This document shows positions 23,455-36,679 of a stretch of DNA of 64,000 nucleotides, one piece after another. A model generated the notes under the pieces. That model was given only the letters and a program-made list of their open reading frames with translations. It was not told the DNA's origin and searched no databases. The position numbers were made by a program, and so were the translations under genes. Numbering within the stretch: position 1 is the stretch's first letter; each line of letters opens with the position of its first letter. Source of the DNA: Pezicula radicicola (lineage: Eukaryota; Ascomycota; Leotiomycetes; Helotiales; Dermateaceae); NCBI GenBank assembly GCA_003008705.1, contig PDUO01000006.1, positions 691,295 to 755,294 of the forward strand. Reading direction: 5' to 3'.

Positions 23455-26277
23455 TCAAAGTCGGAAGCCCTTCTCTTGCTCCCAATCGCAGAGATATCTG
23501 ACCTGGACTGTTCTCCCATCCAGACCTTTCACTCCAATCTGGATCTCCTCGCCAGGTACGAGGTCGATGAAGTTGTCGTCCCAAATGGCATCATCGCCTT
23601 CTTCAATAGGTACAGATACCACCACCCCTTTTGCAGGAGCATCGCTCTTCAAGAACACATAGCCTCCCTCCACTCTTGTCTCAATCTTCAAACTGGGTGA
23701 GAAGCGAACAAACTTCATCGGTTCTGGCCAGGAGACCCATCTAGCAAGCCGTTCCCCTGTCGTTGTATCATCCAGATAACCCACAACCACAGTGGTTTCC
23801 GCCTCCGGTATATGGACTTTAGCAATCTCCGTTGTCTGATTTGGCTTGAGAGACAATTCCCTATCCTTTTCTTCCAACTTTACCACTTTTCCAGACTCGA
23901 TATCGAAAGCACTGAGCTTCAATGTTACACTCAGCTCCTTCAAATTACTATTAACAGCCCAAAGATCCAGGGCAGCCTTTTCAGGCAAGTAAGACATAAC
24001 GATGTAGGAGGGTTCTTTGGTAACAATGCGTTCCATACCCACAACCACAGACGCAAGTGCACGCTTGGTGATGTAGAATGATGGCTTCCGATGCAAGTCC
24101 ACATCAACTAAAGCCCAAGAAGTACCTTGCCAAATATCATTTAGTTGCCAAACCAGAATACCCGAACAATTTTCTTCTCCAGGTCCACGAAACTCTCGCT
24201 TCCCTGTAGTTAGAAACTCAGAGTTAGTTTACCTGTTCTATTAAATATCGAGAGTAACTTAAACAGGATTCAGGATCAATAAGTAAATCCAACTTATAAG
24301 GGGCAAGTTTACTCCGAGAACGTGAGACTTACAACCATTATAAGCATAGCTCATAGCTTCAGCTTGCAAGAACTGCGTACAGTACACAAAGTCCTTGAGA
24401 GGATTCATTCTGAAACGGAAGTTCTCTCCAGAATACATGCCATATCGTCGCTGATGGCCTGGACCTTTATCATGAGCGTCAAACGTTTTGGACTGCCAAT
24501 GTCGTTCCTTAGGGTCGGTGATTGCCTTGTGGAGAGTTCGCAAGTCTGGGGCGCTTTCGAAGCCAAACTCGCTGACAAAGCGAGATGTGTAGTCTTTGTA
24601 GTCTTGGTACGGTGAGACTTTTCCATGCCATACATCCCAGATATGAGTATCGCCAACAGTTGTATCATTGGAGAAAGCACCTCCATAAGGACTCGATCGC
24701 CAATATGGAACATCACCAGCTAGTCTCTCACAGATCTCTGGAAGGACTCGCTCATATATCTCTCTTGCTGGGAAGTTCGTTTTATCCCACGGTCCCTTTT
24801 GATCTTTGATATCATACTCCCATCCCCAACGTTCAGCAAGCATATAATCCTCATTGTTGCCTGCCCAGATCGCGAGCGACGGGTGATGCCCAACACGCTT
24901 TACTTGCTGTTCGGCCTCAAACTTGACATTGGCAATGAAATCATTCGAAGCTGGGTAGTCCCCACAGGCGTAGAGAAAATCTTGCCACACCAGAATTCCC
25001 TCCCTGTCACAGATATCGTAGAAATCGTCCGACTCAACAAGCCCACCACCCCATACTCGAATCATAGCCTGATTGCCGCTCTTTGCGAGAAGTAGCCAGT
25101 CTTCGTAACGCTGCTTGGTCATTCGTGGAAGCATAAAATCGCCTGGGATCCAACATGAGCCGCCAGCGAAGACACGAACATTGTTGATTTCGAAGAGGAA
25201 TGACGTCCCTTTGGCATTTTTGAGTGGATGCTGTAGTAACCGGAGTCGACGAAGTCCCAACTTCTGGCTTCTTTCGTCAGACCCTGGCAGGATGGCCTTG
25301 ACTGTGTAGAGTGGCTGTGCACCATATGTGAAAGGGTACCACAACTGCAGATTCTCGAGATTCAATGAAGCATCGAATTTCCCCTCAGAAATTTTCACAC
25401 TCTCTCTCTTAACTATGCCACCATCTGGGCCCGTAATCTCCAGCTCAATCTCCTTTCCATCAGCCGCACCTTCCACCGTCCCCTGAACACCAACAGCCGC
25501 CGTCGCTAAGGCATCATCAACCTCTTGCCTCACAAGGAACTCCCCAATCCTTGCCCCAAACTTCTCAAGCCAGATTCCCTTCCAAGGCCCACAAGTGTTG
25601 ACTGCAGGTCCCCAATCCTGTGTTCAACAATTCGGAATTAGTTTACTTGATCTAGATGGCTCATTTCAAGAGCAATAAGTAATGATAAACTCAATAGAGT
25701 AATAATTTGCTCCCAGAAAGTTGAGACGTACCCATCCCCAGTGATACTGGGCCTTTCTAACAAACAACCTCTCACTACCCCCAAAGTGCACATCAGTTCC
25801 ATTGCCCTTATACCCAATCCTCTCCCTTTCCTGCCTTCCATACGCGGGAGCATTTCTAAACCTCAATTCCAATACCGAGTTCTCTTTTCTGTCACGGATC
25901 AGATCGGTAATATCTACCCGATAGGAAATATGCATGTTGTTTCCAGCCAAAACGTGTTTTTCATTCAGGTACACATCAACAATAGTATCAAGACCATCAA
26001 AGACAAGAACTGCACGTGTTGAGGCAGTTTCCAAGTTTATAGGAGGTATTTCATCGGTACGGTAAATCCAATCCGCGTCGTTTACCCAGAGACAATCGAG
26101 TTCATTGGTGTCAACATACGGGTCTGGGATCAGCTTGTGGTGGAGGAGATCGAGGAATTGAACTGTGGGGAATTGGGATACTGGAAGGTAGGTCGTTGCT
26201 ATTGAATTGGTGGGGTTTGTGCTGGACTGTTTGAAGTGCCAACCTTCGGACAAGGGAATCCTTTGAAGCTTTTGCAT
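23455..26277 (-). CDS. GH2 beta-mannosidase, MndB-like (probably intracellular)
   Basis: Exons 26277-25732, 25617-24333 and 24203-23455 join in phase to 859 residues, the usual length. There is no signal peptide, which matches the intracellular MndB-type clade rather than secreted MndA. In order: sugar-binding domain (EGWHFKQ, VFDGLDTIVDVYLN), sandwich, TIM barrel and C-terminal Ig-like domain. The acid/base Glu is in WAGNNED (about residue 438) and the nucleophile Glu in FVSEFGFES (about 532). The exon 2/3 junction restores GWKREFRGPGEENCSG, followed by LVWQLND. It should release terminal beta-linked mannose from mannan or N-glycan fragments. Introns are 114 and 129 nt, longer than most here. 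Confidence 0.93.
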
Positions 26278-26649
26278 TTTTATAGCGTTTATGTTTCTGG
26301 AAACCTGTAAGTTTAGTATTGGATTTCAACGTTTAAAAAGGGATATCCGTAGTGGAAGGAAGGAGTTTGGTTCTTTTTAGTTATGTTCTTGCTGTGCCGA
26401 TCTCCGAGGTGTTTTGTTATGAACTTGGGTCCTTGGGGCATGTAACCATCCCACCATGCTGGAGTATGGAGTACGTGGGGGTTTCTTGGCTTTATATTCG
26501 ATTCGTTCTGTACTGGTGTTAGGTAGGTTAGGTTGATGTCAAAGATGGGGAAATCGTCCGTTACTACTCTGGGAACGGAAGGAGTGTTCCGAAATCGTGT
26601 TTCGTGAAAATCCGACTACAATAAAATTAGTCTGGTCATTTTTGGGTGG

Positions 26650-26860
26650 TTAAGTTGATTTGAGTTATTCAAATCAAGTGAGTTATTCAAATCAAGTGAG
26701 TTATTCAAATCAAGTGAGTTANNNNNNNNNNNNNNNNNNNNNNNNNNNNNNNNNNNNNNNNNNNNNNNNNNNNNNNNNNNNNNNNNNNNNNNNNNNNNNN
26801 NTCAAATCAAGTGAGTTATTCAAATCAAGTGAGTTATTCAAATCAAGTGAGTCATCCAAG
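26650..26860. repeat. 18-bp tandem array with an 80-N assembly gap
   Basis: Near-perfect tandem copies of TCAAATCAAGTGAGTTAT flank Ns at 26722-26801. At least four units lie left of the gap and about three right. The gap length is not compatible with a whole number of units in the phase of its flanks, so the N count is probably an estimate and the true array could be much longer. The unit pairs TCAAGTGAGT with TGATTTGA-like halves. The last unit mutates to TGAGTCA. Open frames reading SYSNQV repeats here are translation of the array, not a gene. Confidence 0.95.
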
Positions 26861-27653
26861 TGATTCTATTCACATTCACATTTCACGACTGGTCAAGAAA
26901 AGGCACACATGGAATTTGGTGCCAAGTTACTTTCAATTTCCTCAGTAATAACTGAATCTATCAAAAAGCTACTCGATCTAAAAGTTTTCTTTGTGCCAGA
27001 TCCACCATACATTACGATCTGATCTCTGGTCCCTCCTTATTCGAAAAAAAGAAAAAGAGAAGGAAAACAATTTCTTTCATCTCGGAAAGAGAATTCTTGT
27101 CAGAGAAAATCCACCTCATTGAATATTCCGCCTTATCAGAATGGAAAGCACATCATTCGAAAAGAAATAAAGAAAGACCAAGAAAAGCAGACCATCATCC
27201 CCACATTTACAGGTCTGAAGGCAGAAGAACAGAGAAGAAAAGGAAAATAATCGTTGTAGTAACTCAAACAAGTGAGACTCGTAAAGAGGTCTTAGATACT
27301 AAAAGTCGAGACATGCTCATTGTATCGAAGTCGACGATATACTAGCAGATAACGCTTTCTCTTGGACAAACGAGGTCAGCGAGAGGCAGCATATCGATTT
27401 GCGTTCTGATCGAGGAGAAGTAGCCGACGTAAAAGTATGAAAGTAGAAACATATGAAAAGGAGACATTTACTGAAAAGGTACTCGGACATAAATTTAGGT
27501 ATCGAATGTCAAAGATGTGACGTGATATGGAGACAAGCAAATTAACGATTCATCAGCCAGGATTTGACTACCTCTGGAGAAGAAGAAGTCCGTGAAATAA
27601 AACCAGAGGGTTGTAATCGAGGAGAAGCTGTTACTGAAGAGAAGTTTGGAGTT
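26861..27653. other. intergenic, no gene recognised
   Basis: About 800 bp between the satellite array and the 3' end of the MFS gene. It is purine-rich on the plus strand (many GAAAAG runs) with no frame I can support. Confidence 0.45.
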
Positions 27654-30600
27654 TTAGTGGAAGCGTCTCCCATCGAACTCGTTATCGTAGAGTTCTTCTC
27701 TGGGGAAGAAACAGGTACGATTGATACGTATGTGTTCGTGAGCTGGTGCAGCGAGTTGGGGAGATACGGTGGTAGACTCTTCATCAGATTCAACAGTAAG
27801 AGGAACCATGAAGGCGCCACCTTTCTTGTTAAAGACGAGTTTTGCATGGCTGCAAGGTCCAATGGATACAAGCTTGGCTTGGTCTACTACCCAGTATGGG
27901 TTTGTATTGGCGCCGTCCTTCACAGCTGTGGCTTCATCATTGTCTGAGTCACTGCCTTCCGGATCGTCCTCCATGATTGTGTTGATATGGCGCTCTGGGG
28001 ATGATGATTGCTCCTCAATCGAACCGTGTGACTTGCGTGGTGGAGATGCATCATATATATCCTCAAATTTGTCATCCTTTAGCTCTAGGACTTTTGTCTC
28101 TTCGGCTTCCGCATGAATGTCGTTCTCCGAAAGTGGTAATGGTTCTTGGCTCGAGGTTTGCTCATCACCAATGGCTTTCTCCTTGCGAAGCTGCTCTTCG
28201 TTGCCAAGTTCCTGTTCGTTCCCTTGGCTCTCATTTGTGCCAGATCTCTTTTCAAGTGAAGTTTGTTTTTCCTTGGCCAATTGTTCAGCATTGTCAGAGT
28301 GATCTTCATTGCCACGTTGTTCCTCATTGGTATGTTTGCCAGCATCTCCAGACTGCTCAACGTTGCCACTTTGTTCCCCATTGCTTTGTTCCTCTCTGTT
28401 GGTACGTTGCCGTCTCCTACCACGTTCTTCTTCATTGTGGGATTGCGTGCTCAAAGCTAGCTCCGTGACAGCAGCAGGAGATTCGCATCGGCATCGGCTG
28501 TGAGGAGGGCAATTGCAAGGTGGCCGGTTTCCCATTGCCAGTGCGTAGCGTTTCTCTGCATAGGCCATCTGAGATCTGTTACGAATTCCCTCTCCTGCAT
28601 ACCAAACGAAGACGACTATCCAAGCGACTACCACGCTGCAAGATGCGAGTATAATACAACCCATTTTCACTGAAAGATGTCCAAACATGAGCACGCCTAG
28701 TTGAGGCATGGCCGCCGTTATAATAAATGATGGGATCTGAAAGGCAGCTACGGCTGAACCAGCATTGCTCGCGTATATTTCTATTGATCTACGTCAGTGA
28801 CCTTTTTTGAAATTGAGTACGAGGGGCCGAAAGGAAAGACATACCTGTCACGTATACTAACATGCAATTCCACATCACTGGATTCGCATATCCGAAGAAA
28901 GCTCCAGCCAAGATAGGGGCCCAGGCAGATTTGTCAGTAGCTGTGAAGCCGTAAATTAAGATCGCAGCTGGAAACAACCATACAACAACTGCTGCGACAA
29001 CCAGTGTGGCCTCATAGGTTCCTTGGAAGAATCCCAAGGTCTGTCGATATCGGTCGATAAAAGCGGAGAAAATCTGCCAGGTAACAAAGAAGACCAGGAC
29101 GGAAGCAGTAAACGACAAATATGTTAAATCCACATCCAGCGGACTATCAAATCATCAGAAAAATCTCTATACAAATAGATAATTGTGGCTAGGGAGACTT
29201 ACGTGAATTTGGGGTTATCGCCAAATACTTTGGGGGCTGTCTGCAAGAAAAGGAACATCACACCATAAGCAAAGCCGTTAACGATGGCGAGGAACATGAT
29301 GGTAGTTTCCTGCCACATGATACGGCCGACTATAGTGCAAGCCCATTTCTTGTGATCTCGAAGGCGAAACTTCTCGTAATCCATTAGAGCTCGTACATTC
29401 TCGTCATCAACTTGCGATCTTGCGCCTCGCATTACGCCCCAAGTATGCGTCTCGGGTAAGATGAAGTAGTTGACAGCTGCAAGAACTGTTGCAATGATGG
29501 CGTTAAATATGAAGATCCAACGAAAGCCAAGCTGATCATTCTCCAGTATCAATTCTAAACCCAAAGACATTAGTGGCTGTAGACGAAAGCACCCAGAGTG
29601 TACAAACACTTACCGCCAAGAGTAGATCCAATTGAAGGCCCAACGTTGCTGGCAACAACAAAACCAGCCATCGCCTGGGAGTTCATTCTTGGAGATGCAA
29701 ATAGGTCTACAAGAACTGCAGCGGTCAAGTAGATTGGAGTTGCGCCTGCAGCACCTGCAAAGAACATGAGAACGAGTCGAGCATTCAAGCCTGGACTGAA
29801 CGTTAAACCCTATGGTGAGATTAGAGTTGCTACCAAGTTGAAAATGAGTTTTAATAGGCGACTTACAACATTGAAAAGAGCGAAGAGAATGAGAGACGGC
29901 ACAAATACTAGCTTTCGGCCCTTGAGATCACTGAACCACAGTCAATGAAATTCGACCATTTTGTAGATTAGAGAACTTACGCAATTGGCGCAACAAAGTA
30001 TGGTCCAAGAGCATTTCCGACAATGTACAGAGATTGACCAAGAAAAGCTTTGTATGCGCTGGTGTCATATTCTTTCTGGATGTATGGGACTGACGCAACC
30101 CAAGCTGTGGTGACGATGTTTACGAACACGGACAGGATGCAATAGAATACAGCGATACCAATGCGTTTGGATATTGGCCACTTGTTAGGATGAAACTCGT
30201 AGGCCGCCATAAAGTCTCGTTCAAATCCTGATGGTGTTGGCGAATTGCCTCTAGAGGGGAAAGGGAAGGCAGGCGGAAATGGCTCAGTATCCGTCCCATC
30301 AACTGGCGTGACACTTCCACTACCTTCAAGTACACCAAAACCTTAAATGTAAAGGTTAGCGAACACTGTTATAGCTATAGGAGGGAAGTTCTTACCAATG
30401 CTTCTATCGCGAGAAGGAACTGATCTAGAAGTAGCGATGTTCTTGTTGAAGCGAGAACGAATGGACATAGACGGGGAAAGGTTCTGGCCGATATTGCTGG
30501 AACGCATATGAGTAGGTAATGGAGGAGTGATGTCGTTACTGGGGTTGCCAATGTATGAACCAATAGAGATGCTCCCTTTCGGGATCTCGACATCAATGGC

Positions 30601-30801
30601 CGGTGGCGCTGTTTGGGTTATTGAGAGATCCGCCAGTTCAACACCACCAACCTGGTTCTCAAGATCATCTTCTCGATTGCGCAGCTTTCTCAGGGTAGCT
30701 CCTAGAGCTCCACCCTTTGGGCGTGGTTGGGCCATAACTCGAGGTCCGACCTTTGTAGAAGAAGATCTCGTTGAGTCCTTTGTCGTTAAAAAGGTTGTCA
30801 C
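27654..30801 (-). CDS. MFS transporter (DHA1-like) with long acidic C-terminal tail
   Basis: Seven exons join in phase to about 934 residues: 30801-30396, 30341-29981, 29930-29867, 29809-29614, 29554-29203, 29143-28845, 28780-27654. A hydrophilic N-terminus of about 180 residues leads into an MFS core: motif A variant ADLKGRK, then FAGAAGATPIYLTAAV, ASNVGPSIGSTLGE, LPETHTWGV, and the last helices ending VAWIVVFVWYAGEGIRNR. This fits drug/H+ antiporters of the DHA1 group in the plasma membrane. About 300 further residues follow, including a Cys-rich patch (PPCNCPPHSRCRC) and degenerate Glu/Asn/Gln-rich repeats of NEEQ type. Most family members end soon after the twelfth helix, so the tail is unusual. 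Substrate unknown. Confidence 0.85.
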
Positions 30802-32908
30802 CTCTGAGTAGCTTAGAAAGAGAAGTTCAGTCGCGGTCAGTTTTGAATAAGAGCGTCGAGTGAAGGAGGAAGCAGTTGAGACGTAAACAAGTGCAGACGA
30901 AGATCTAGGTGCTCGCCGCCGCGGTTTGAAGCCCTACTTGACAAACCACCAGATCTGCGTTGGCGCGATTTTAGAAATGGAAACGGATTGGTTTATGAAG
31001 ATGCCCAAGCACAGTGAATGACTTGTGTGTCTGTAATGGGTGATGGAAGGAGAGTTATTGAGAAAGTGGATGAGTGAAGGACGAAAAGGGGTATAGAGAG
31101 AAAGAAACATGAATTTGAGACTCTTGTGTGTGAAACCTCTCGAGCTAGCGAGGATGTTGGACCTCAATATGAAGCTAGCGGGGGTATGAACGACTAATCG
31201 ACGGGAAAATAACAAGCCTGGTGCATCAAAGACCAGAAGTTGCCAAAGAAACTCATATATCAGGGACTTAGTATCTCGCTTATTCATAAAATCAGAATCA
31301 CGCGAGCATAAAGTCTTCCTAGAGTCTTATTTCATAGGTATTTATAACTTAGCTCTATAACGTTTAAGATTTCCAGTGGCTATTCTTGAACGGGCACATT
31401 GTGCCAATACATCTGGTAGATTGGCTTCCTTAGATGGGACTCACGACCCGATACAACAACTGAAATGCGTACTATTTCACTTCCTAATATTTTGTATGAG
31501 GATTTGATTGATCTCTAGTGATTGACTTACTCAAATCCTTGATAATACTTAGCCTATTCTAGTTGCCCAAAAATATTTGAAGAACACAAGCTACGTACCA
31601 TGTTTTCGGTGTAGAAAAACTACAGAAGATAAATTGTACGGAAGTACCTCCGCCCATCAAGCCCTCCGCTGGTAGTCAGAGATTCAGTTTTCTAACTTTG
31701 ACAACGGAGCTAGCCTTAGAATACAGACAAAATTGATTTAAACGCTAGATTATCCCAGAGATTCCCTTGCGAATTGAGGCTTGGATATTCCATTGGCACT
31801 TGCTGAAAGTAGTTGTGACCCAATACGGTAATTTACCCGAGACCGGTTAAGCCCCTTTTCTAGGCACATCCATCCATACACTGTGGTAGGGTAGGAGGTT
31901 AAATGAGACCAGAATGAGGTCATTTTGAGACCTGAGGCAGATATGGATGGGCTGCGTATATGAAGGCAATAGGAGATCAAGAGGATCTAAGAACTTTTTC
32001 ATACTTTCTGTATTTAATTGTTCAATAAGAGAACTAAGTATTTAGCTACTTACAAGAATACAATAACTACCTAAAATCGTTCTCCGACAACTCTTGTTCA
32101 CTCTCTTTGTCTATGCCTTGACTTCTTTATTCTATTGTGTGTGTTTTGTTATCTTGCCGGGCAGTTGTGTTCCATTACCTGGTGGATTTACCGTCTTTAC
32201 CACCTCTCCCCATTACAACACAAGGCCCCTGATAGTTTTAGTTCAACATGTGTTGTTCCTAGACAGGCTGAGCGAGCATATAGTAAGAGCGGTGCTGAAA
32301 ATATAGTATTTTTTATTGGTCAGCAGTTTAACTTGAGTTAACTGCTTGTAATTTTGCTGGACATAATACAGTGCTAAAGGTGTAGCAGAAAGGTCGAGCA
32401 TCTCACGAACTGTCCCTGAACCCATTCACCAACTTTGATTTTGTGTGCATATTCACACAGCCTTCATCTCACAGCACACAATATTTCCGTGAAAATTCCA
32501 AACTTTATTCCACCTGAAGATAATTCTAGTCGCTATTTCGCATTTGCCAAAGCTGCATCCAACGTCTACACTAGATCGACCCCCTTTCTCCCACCAAGAA
32601 CTCTCTCGTCTCATCGTTGGATTTCATCTTCCGCACTATTCCCCTCTTCCCCCACCCACTTTGCACAATTGACCCTGGATATTGATAGCACTGGCATTGA
32701 CTCCCACACTTGTTACTTCCAAGAGGAATTGGCGCATCCGTGTTTGCACTTTAGTTCATCCGAGCAGAACAAGGTTGCTTTGCCTTGCTCCCAAAAAGGT
32801 AAGGACGATCAACAGGTATGTCTTCAAAAGAAAGTACAATGTTGCTGACACGACCTCTCAGGTTGCTACGACACCTGTATTGCAACACATCCGGAGCGTT
32901 TGTGCAGG
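30802..32908. other. intergenic between divergent MFS and F-box genes
   Basis: About 2.1 kb containing the promoters of both flanking genes. A 117-residue minus-strand frame at 30934-31287 and a plus-strand frame at 32435-32848 look like leader or random sequence rather than proteins. A lone repeat-like GACTTACTCAAATC lies near 31524. Confidence 0.45.
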
Positions 32909-34951
32909 ATGCCGGCAGCAAAGAACAAGTTGAAGGGGATGAAGCGACCCTTGAGTTCAGAGATGGCACTATCATCTATGACAAAGGCGAAGCATATCAA
33001 ACATGCCAAAGGCGTCATATCCCTGAACAACGCAGTCACTCCAGAATCTGGAATGATGGAGGGTGAAGATGCCACAAATATTCACCTTCCACAGTCTCAA
33101 CTTGGCTCGATCTTCAAGGCTATGCCATTGGAGGTAAGTCTTATCTCCATTATCGGCAATCACTAGCGTACTCCCATATATAGCGATGCAGCCCACGCGC
33201 TTCACCAGTGCTACATATCTGCCTGTACAGGTACTAACTTGCCATCCTGTGACAGCTTCATCAAAAGATTGCAGAGTACCTCCCGACAGATCAGGATGTG
33301 TCTCGTTATTCTCGTGTGTGCAAGAAGACAAGAGAATCCATCTCTTCATCGGTATGGCGAAAGCGCTTTGTCAACACGTTTGATATGCCCGGAACAGCTT
33401 CCACTGAAGAGCTGATGAAGTCGTATATCTTCAGACGTTGGTGCACGAAGGACTGGGTTATTTTCGACAAAACAACCTGGCGCCGCCACTTCAACGATAG
33501 CGATTTTTCTAGGATAGAGCAAGAAAGAAACGCAGCAAATCAACCAGCAGTATTAGCGGTACTCAGAGATTTGATACTCGGTAAGTCCTTACTCTTGTGA
33601 CTTGACCCTTTCGGTATTCTATGGAGAAACCTAATGAGCCAATTCGAATAGAGTCGAATGCACACAAGGGATACGACGAGGACGGCAACGTGGCTATCAT
33701 TGGATTGAACCAAGATTACATCCGCAGTTTCATCACCTGGCCGGCACATCCTCAAGATACTGGTGGACATACCGATCTAATGGCCGCTGTCCACAACATT
33801 GGCGGCTTGGTGACCAAGAAATCCAATACCAGAAGAGCCAGCTCAGCGACAATAGACATATTACCTCTTGCCAAGGTGATTCAGCTCTGCCTAAACTACT
33901 GGTATTTGCATCCCTCTACCTGTACTGCTGATGTATCGCATTTCGATGATTCGCAGCGACAGGCATACCTTTGCCAGAAAGTAGAGCCGATCTTCCGAGG
34001 CCCATTGAAGCAAGAGCTGAATATCAACTGGGTGCTGCACATGTTGAATTTCTGGAAGTTGCAACTCAAGGTTCGTGCCGAGGGTCTTTTCGAGGGTGTC
34101 TATGGGGAGTTAGACCCCCAGCAACGAATTCAGCTATGGTTGGGAAAGATCAAGGAGGGAACGCAGCAGCTTGGGGCACACTGGAGAGGATTATCGAGTA
34201 AGTAATTGTTGGCCTTTCAGAGAATCTTTTAACGTTGACAAAAGTCGCAGCGTACTTGGACAGGAACGATATGATGAAGATTAGAAACGAATTCGCCGGC
34301 CCTTTCTTGGACGAGGCGCATATCATCAATGGAAGAGATAATCCTTTCCAGGTACGGAACCCACCACGGGTCTTGATAATGACCTGAGCTAATTCGATGT
34401 TGGATCAGGACTTCAGCCTTTTCTTTAACGATGAAACTTTTCCAGCTACGCACTGGCCTCCCGGGTTTGAAAAGATGCTGCGTGGAAACCCATTCGAACA
34501 TTTCGCAAAGGGAACAAATCTTCCTCCACGAAGAAGCCGGCGAGGAAAGCAGGAGCAGGAACAGAAGACACCCGAGATTAAGCAGTTCTATGGCTCGTCC
34601 ATGAATGGGAAGGATGTATATCTCTTTGGTCGGGTTCACGCCTTGCCAGAGCACGAAGGTGTCTATGGCTTCCAGCGTGTGACGATGTTGAAGTTCTATC
34701 CTGACACCAACGGCAATTATGACTACAACCAAGTTTGGGGCTACGAAGGATGTGTCTTACCGGGGGGTCGAGTTATTATGGGTCGATGGTGGGCCCCAAG
34801 AGAAGAACTCTTGAATCCAGAGATGGCCTCTTACAGCGGTCCTTTCATCTTCTGGAACGTCGACAAGAGTGACGCACCAAACTCCATCACTGGCGACGAG
34901 GCGCTTGACTTTCTTGCCAGCATCAACGATACCTATATCCTGGTAGGGTGA
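32909..34951 (+). CDS. F-box-like protein
   Basis: Exons 32909-33133, 33256-33580, 33652-34197, 34251-34351 and 34409-34951 join in phase to about 579 residues. The start at 32909 is the first in-frame ATG. A basic N-terminus is followed at about residues 70-115 by an F-box-like segment (QLGSIFKAMPLE, then LHQKIAEYLPTDQDVSRYSRVCKKTR and VWRKRF). The rest is a conserved-looking ascomycete region with no domain I can name. The C-terminal part (KDVYLFGRVHALPEHEGVYG, QVWGYEGCVLPGGRVIMGRWW) suggests a compact beta fold. F-box proteins bring substrates to SCF ubiquitin ligases; the substrate is unknown. An earlier unseen 5' exon cannot be excluded. Confidence 0.78.
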
Positions 34952-35596
34952 TCACATAAATATATTGGGGAAAGTGGTTGAAGCAGTCCTGGGCGGACAA
35001 GGTGGCGAGAATATCGGAGCTTCCAAGAGAGAGAGGTCTCAGTATATGGGGCAAATCTCCTTAGGGGCGTTGTGCGGTTCAAGCCAGGAGTTCTATCTAT
35101 CTGCGGGGTTGTTCTGATTTCCAGCTATTCTCCTACTTAATCTAGTCGCGAAGACCTCCTAATCAGCTAAGTTCCAGCTCTTTTGGATGATGCCTGGATT
35201 TATTGATGTTGCATGGCCATCTTTAATCGAGCTTCTAATTTGCAATTTCGAAACCATTGGTGTCCTCCGGTGCCTCTTTGCATCTTTTCCTTCCGCAATC
35301 GGAACACTTTTGGTTGATTTACTGTGGTAAAAACATCATTGGAAGGAAATGAAAGAAGCATATAGGGCCCTTCAGCAAAAATTAGTATTACTAGTATTTA
35401 TAGATAACAAGATATTATTTACCTTTGGAGCGCCAGTATTTCGCTCACACCGTGTCATGTATGCTACTGGTTAACTTGCAACAAAAAGTGTCAACAGTGG
35501 GCAATGCACTTGCACTGGGTTTGGGTAATCAATTGTATTCGTATCAAGCCTGCTTCTTTTCCACCAACGCCGTAATAGCTGAGCCACCAAAACGAC
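34952..35596. other. convergent intergenic region
   Basis: About 650 bp between the stop codons of the F-box gene and SEC13. It should hold both 3' UTRs. No coding sequence seen. Confidence 0.5.
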
Positions 35597-36679
35597 TCAT
35601 TCTTCAATATTTTTTACATTCTCCCACTCTCCACGCAGGTTCTCCTTCCATAAGCTTACTTTATTGTCTCCTCCACTGACAGCTAAGACATTTCCGCTCA
35701 AACTCCAGCTGACCCTCCATAGAACAACATCAAATTGCAACACTTTGCTGTTCCACTGCCCTGGGTGTGCTGGGTCTGAAGTCCAGATGCGAACTGTCTT
35801 ATCTTGAGATGCTGATGCAATGTATGACTTCTGCAAAACCGTTGGCGACCATGCCACATCCCGTACCCAGTCTGTGTGTCCTGCCAGTGGCTCTTGCTCC
35901 TGCTTGTACGACTGGCTGGCCTGGTCAAAAGCCCAGATCCTCAATACGTTATCACTTCCTCCAGTGACAAATCTCCTAATGCCTCCTGCTCCAGCGCCTG
36001 CACCACTACTAACAAGGCTTCCGGGAGTTGTCGAAGGCGCCCATGAAACAGAATTGACTCCAATGCCGTGAGCATGGAAGATCTTGTGGTCCATACTATT
36101 GTCCTTAAATTCGAGAACGCTGACATTGCCATCAGAGGATGCACAGGCAAGAAGACAGCCAGATTCGTGAGGTGACCAAGATATTATGTTGACCGAGGCT
36201 GTGTGTAACGCAAAATCGAAGACCTTCTGCCATTGATTGCCTTGTTCCCGCCAGATAAACACCTTCCCATCGTAGCCAGCAGAAGCCAGGATGTTGCCGT
36301 ATTTTGGGTGAGCCCAGGAAACGCACCAGACAGCTCCCTCATGGCTAGAAAATGGATTAACCTGTGTTCCATTCGTGGTCACTGACATGTTGTACATACC
36401 CCTTCAATGTTTCTGTGAGACGGTGCGATTCTCCTTCCACCTCGAAGATCTTAACCGTCCGGTCAGAGGAACATGTTGCTAGTCGCCGTCCGTAGTAGTC
36501 TAGAACTGCATCATGCTGAAAGACGTCAGTATGAGAGATTGAGGTTGTGATGGGACCTGGCGCAAAGCTCCTGGTACATTTCCCAGCAGCCAACCATAAG
36601 AGAGCTTGGGATTCGGGTAAGAAGCTTTCAGACTTACGATCATGTCATCATGACCTGAATTTGCGATTACTTGTGCCAT
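35597..36679 (-). CDS. SEC13: COPII coat / nuclear pore protein Sec13
   Basis: Exons 36679-36638, 36515-36400 and 36344-35597 join in phase to 301 residues, the normal Sec13 size. Almost all of it is a six-bladed WD40 propeller: [91 protein letters not shown] and [16 protein letters not shown]. Sec13 pairs with Sec31 in the outer COPII coat on ER exit sites, and with Nup145C in the nuclear pore. A Gly/Ala insertion in the middle ([11 protein letters not shown]) is a common fungal feature. It is transcribed away from PEX20 across a 439-bp shared region. Confidence 0.96.

Noticed and set aside
26660..26863. Open frame encoding SYSNQV repeats
   Set aside because: It is translation of the 18-bp array through the N gap, with no start context or protein features.
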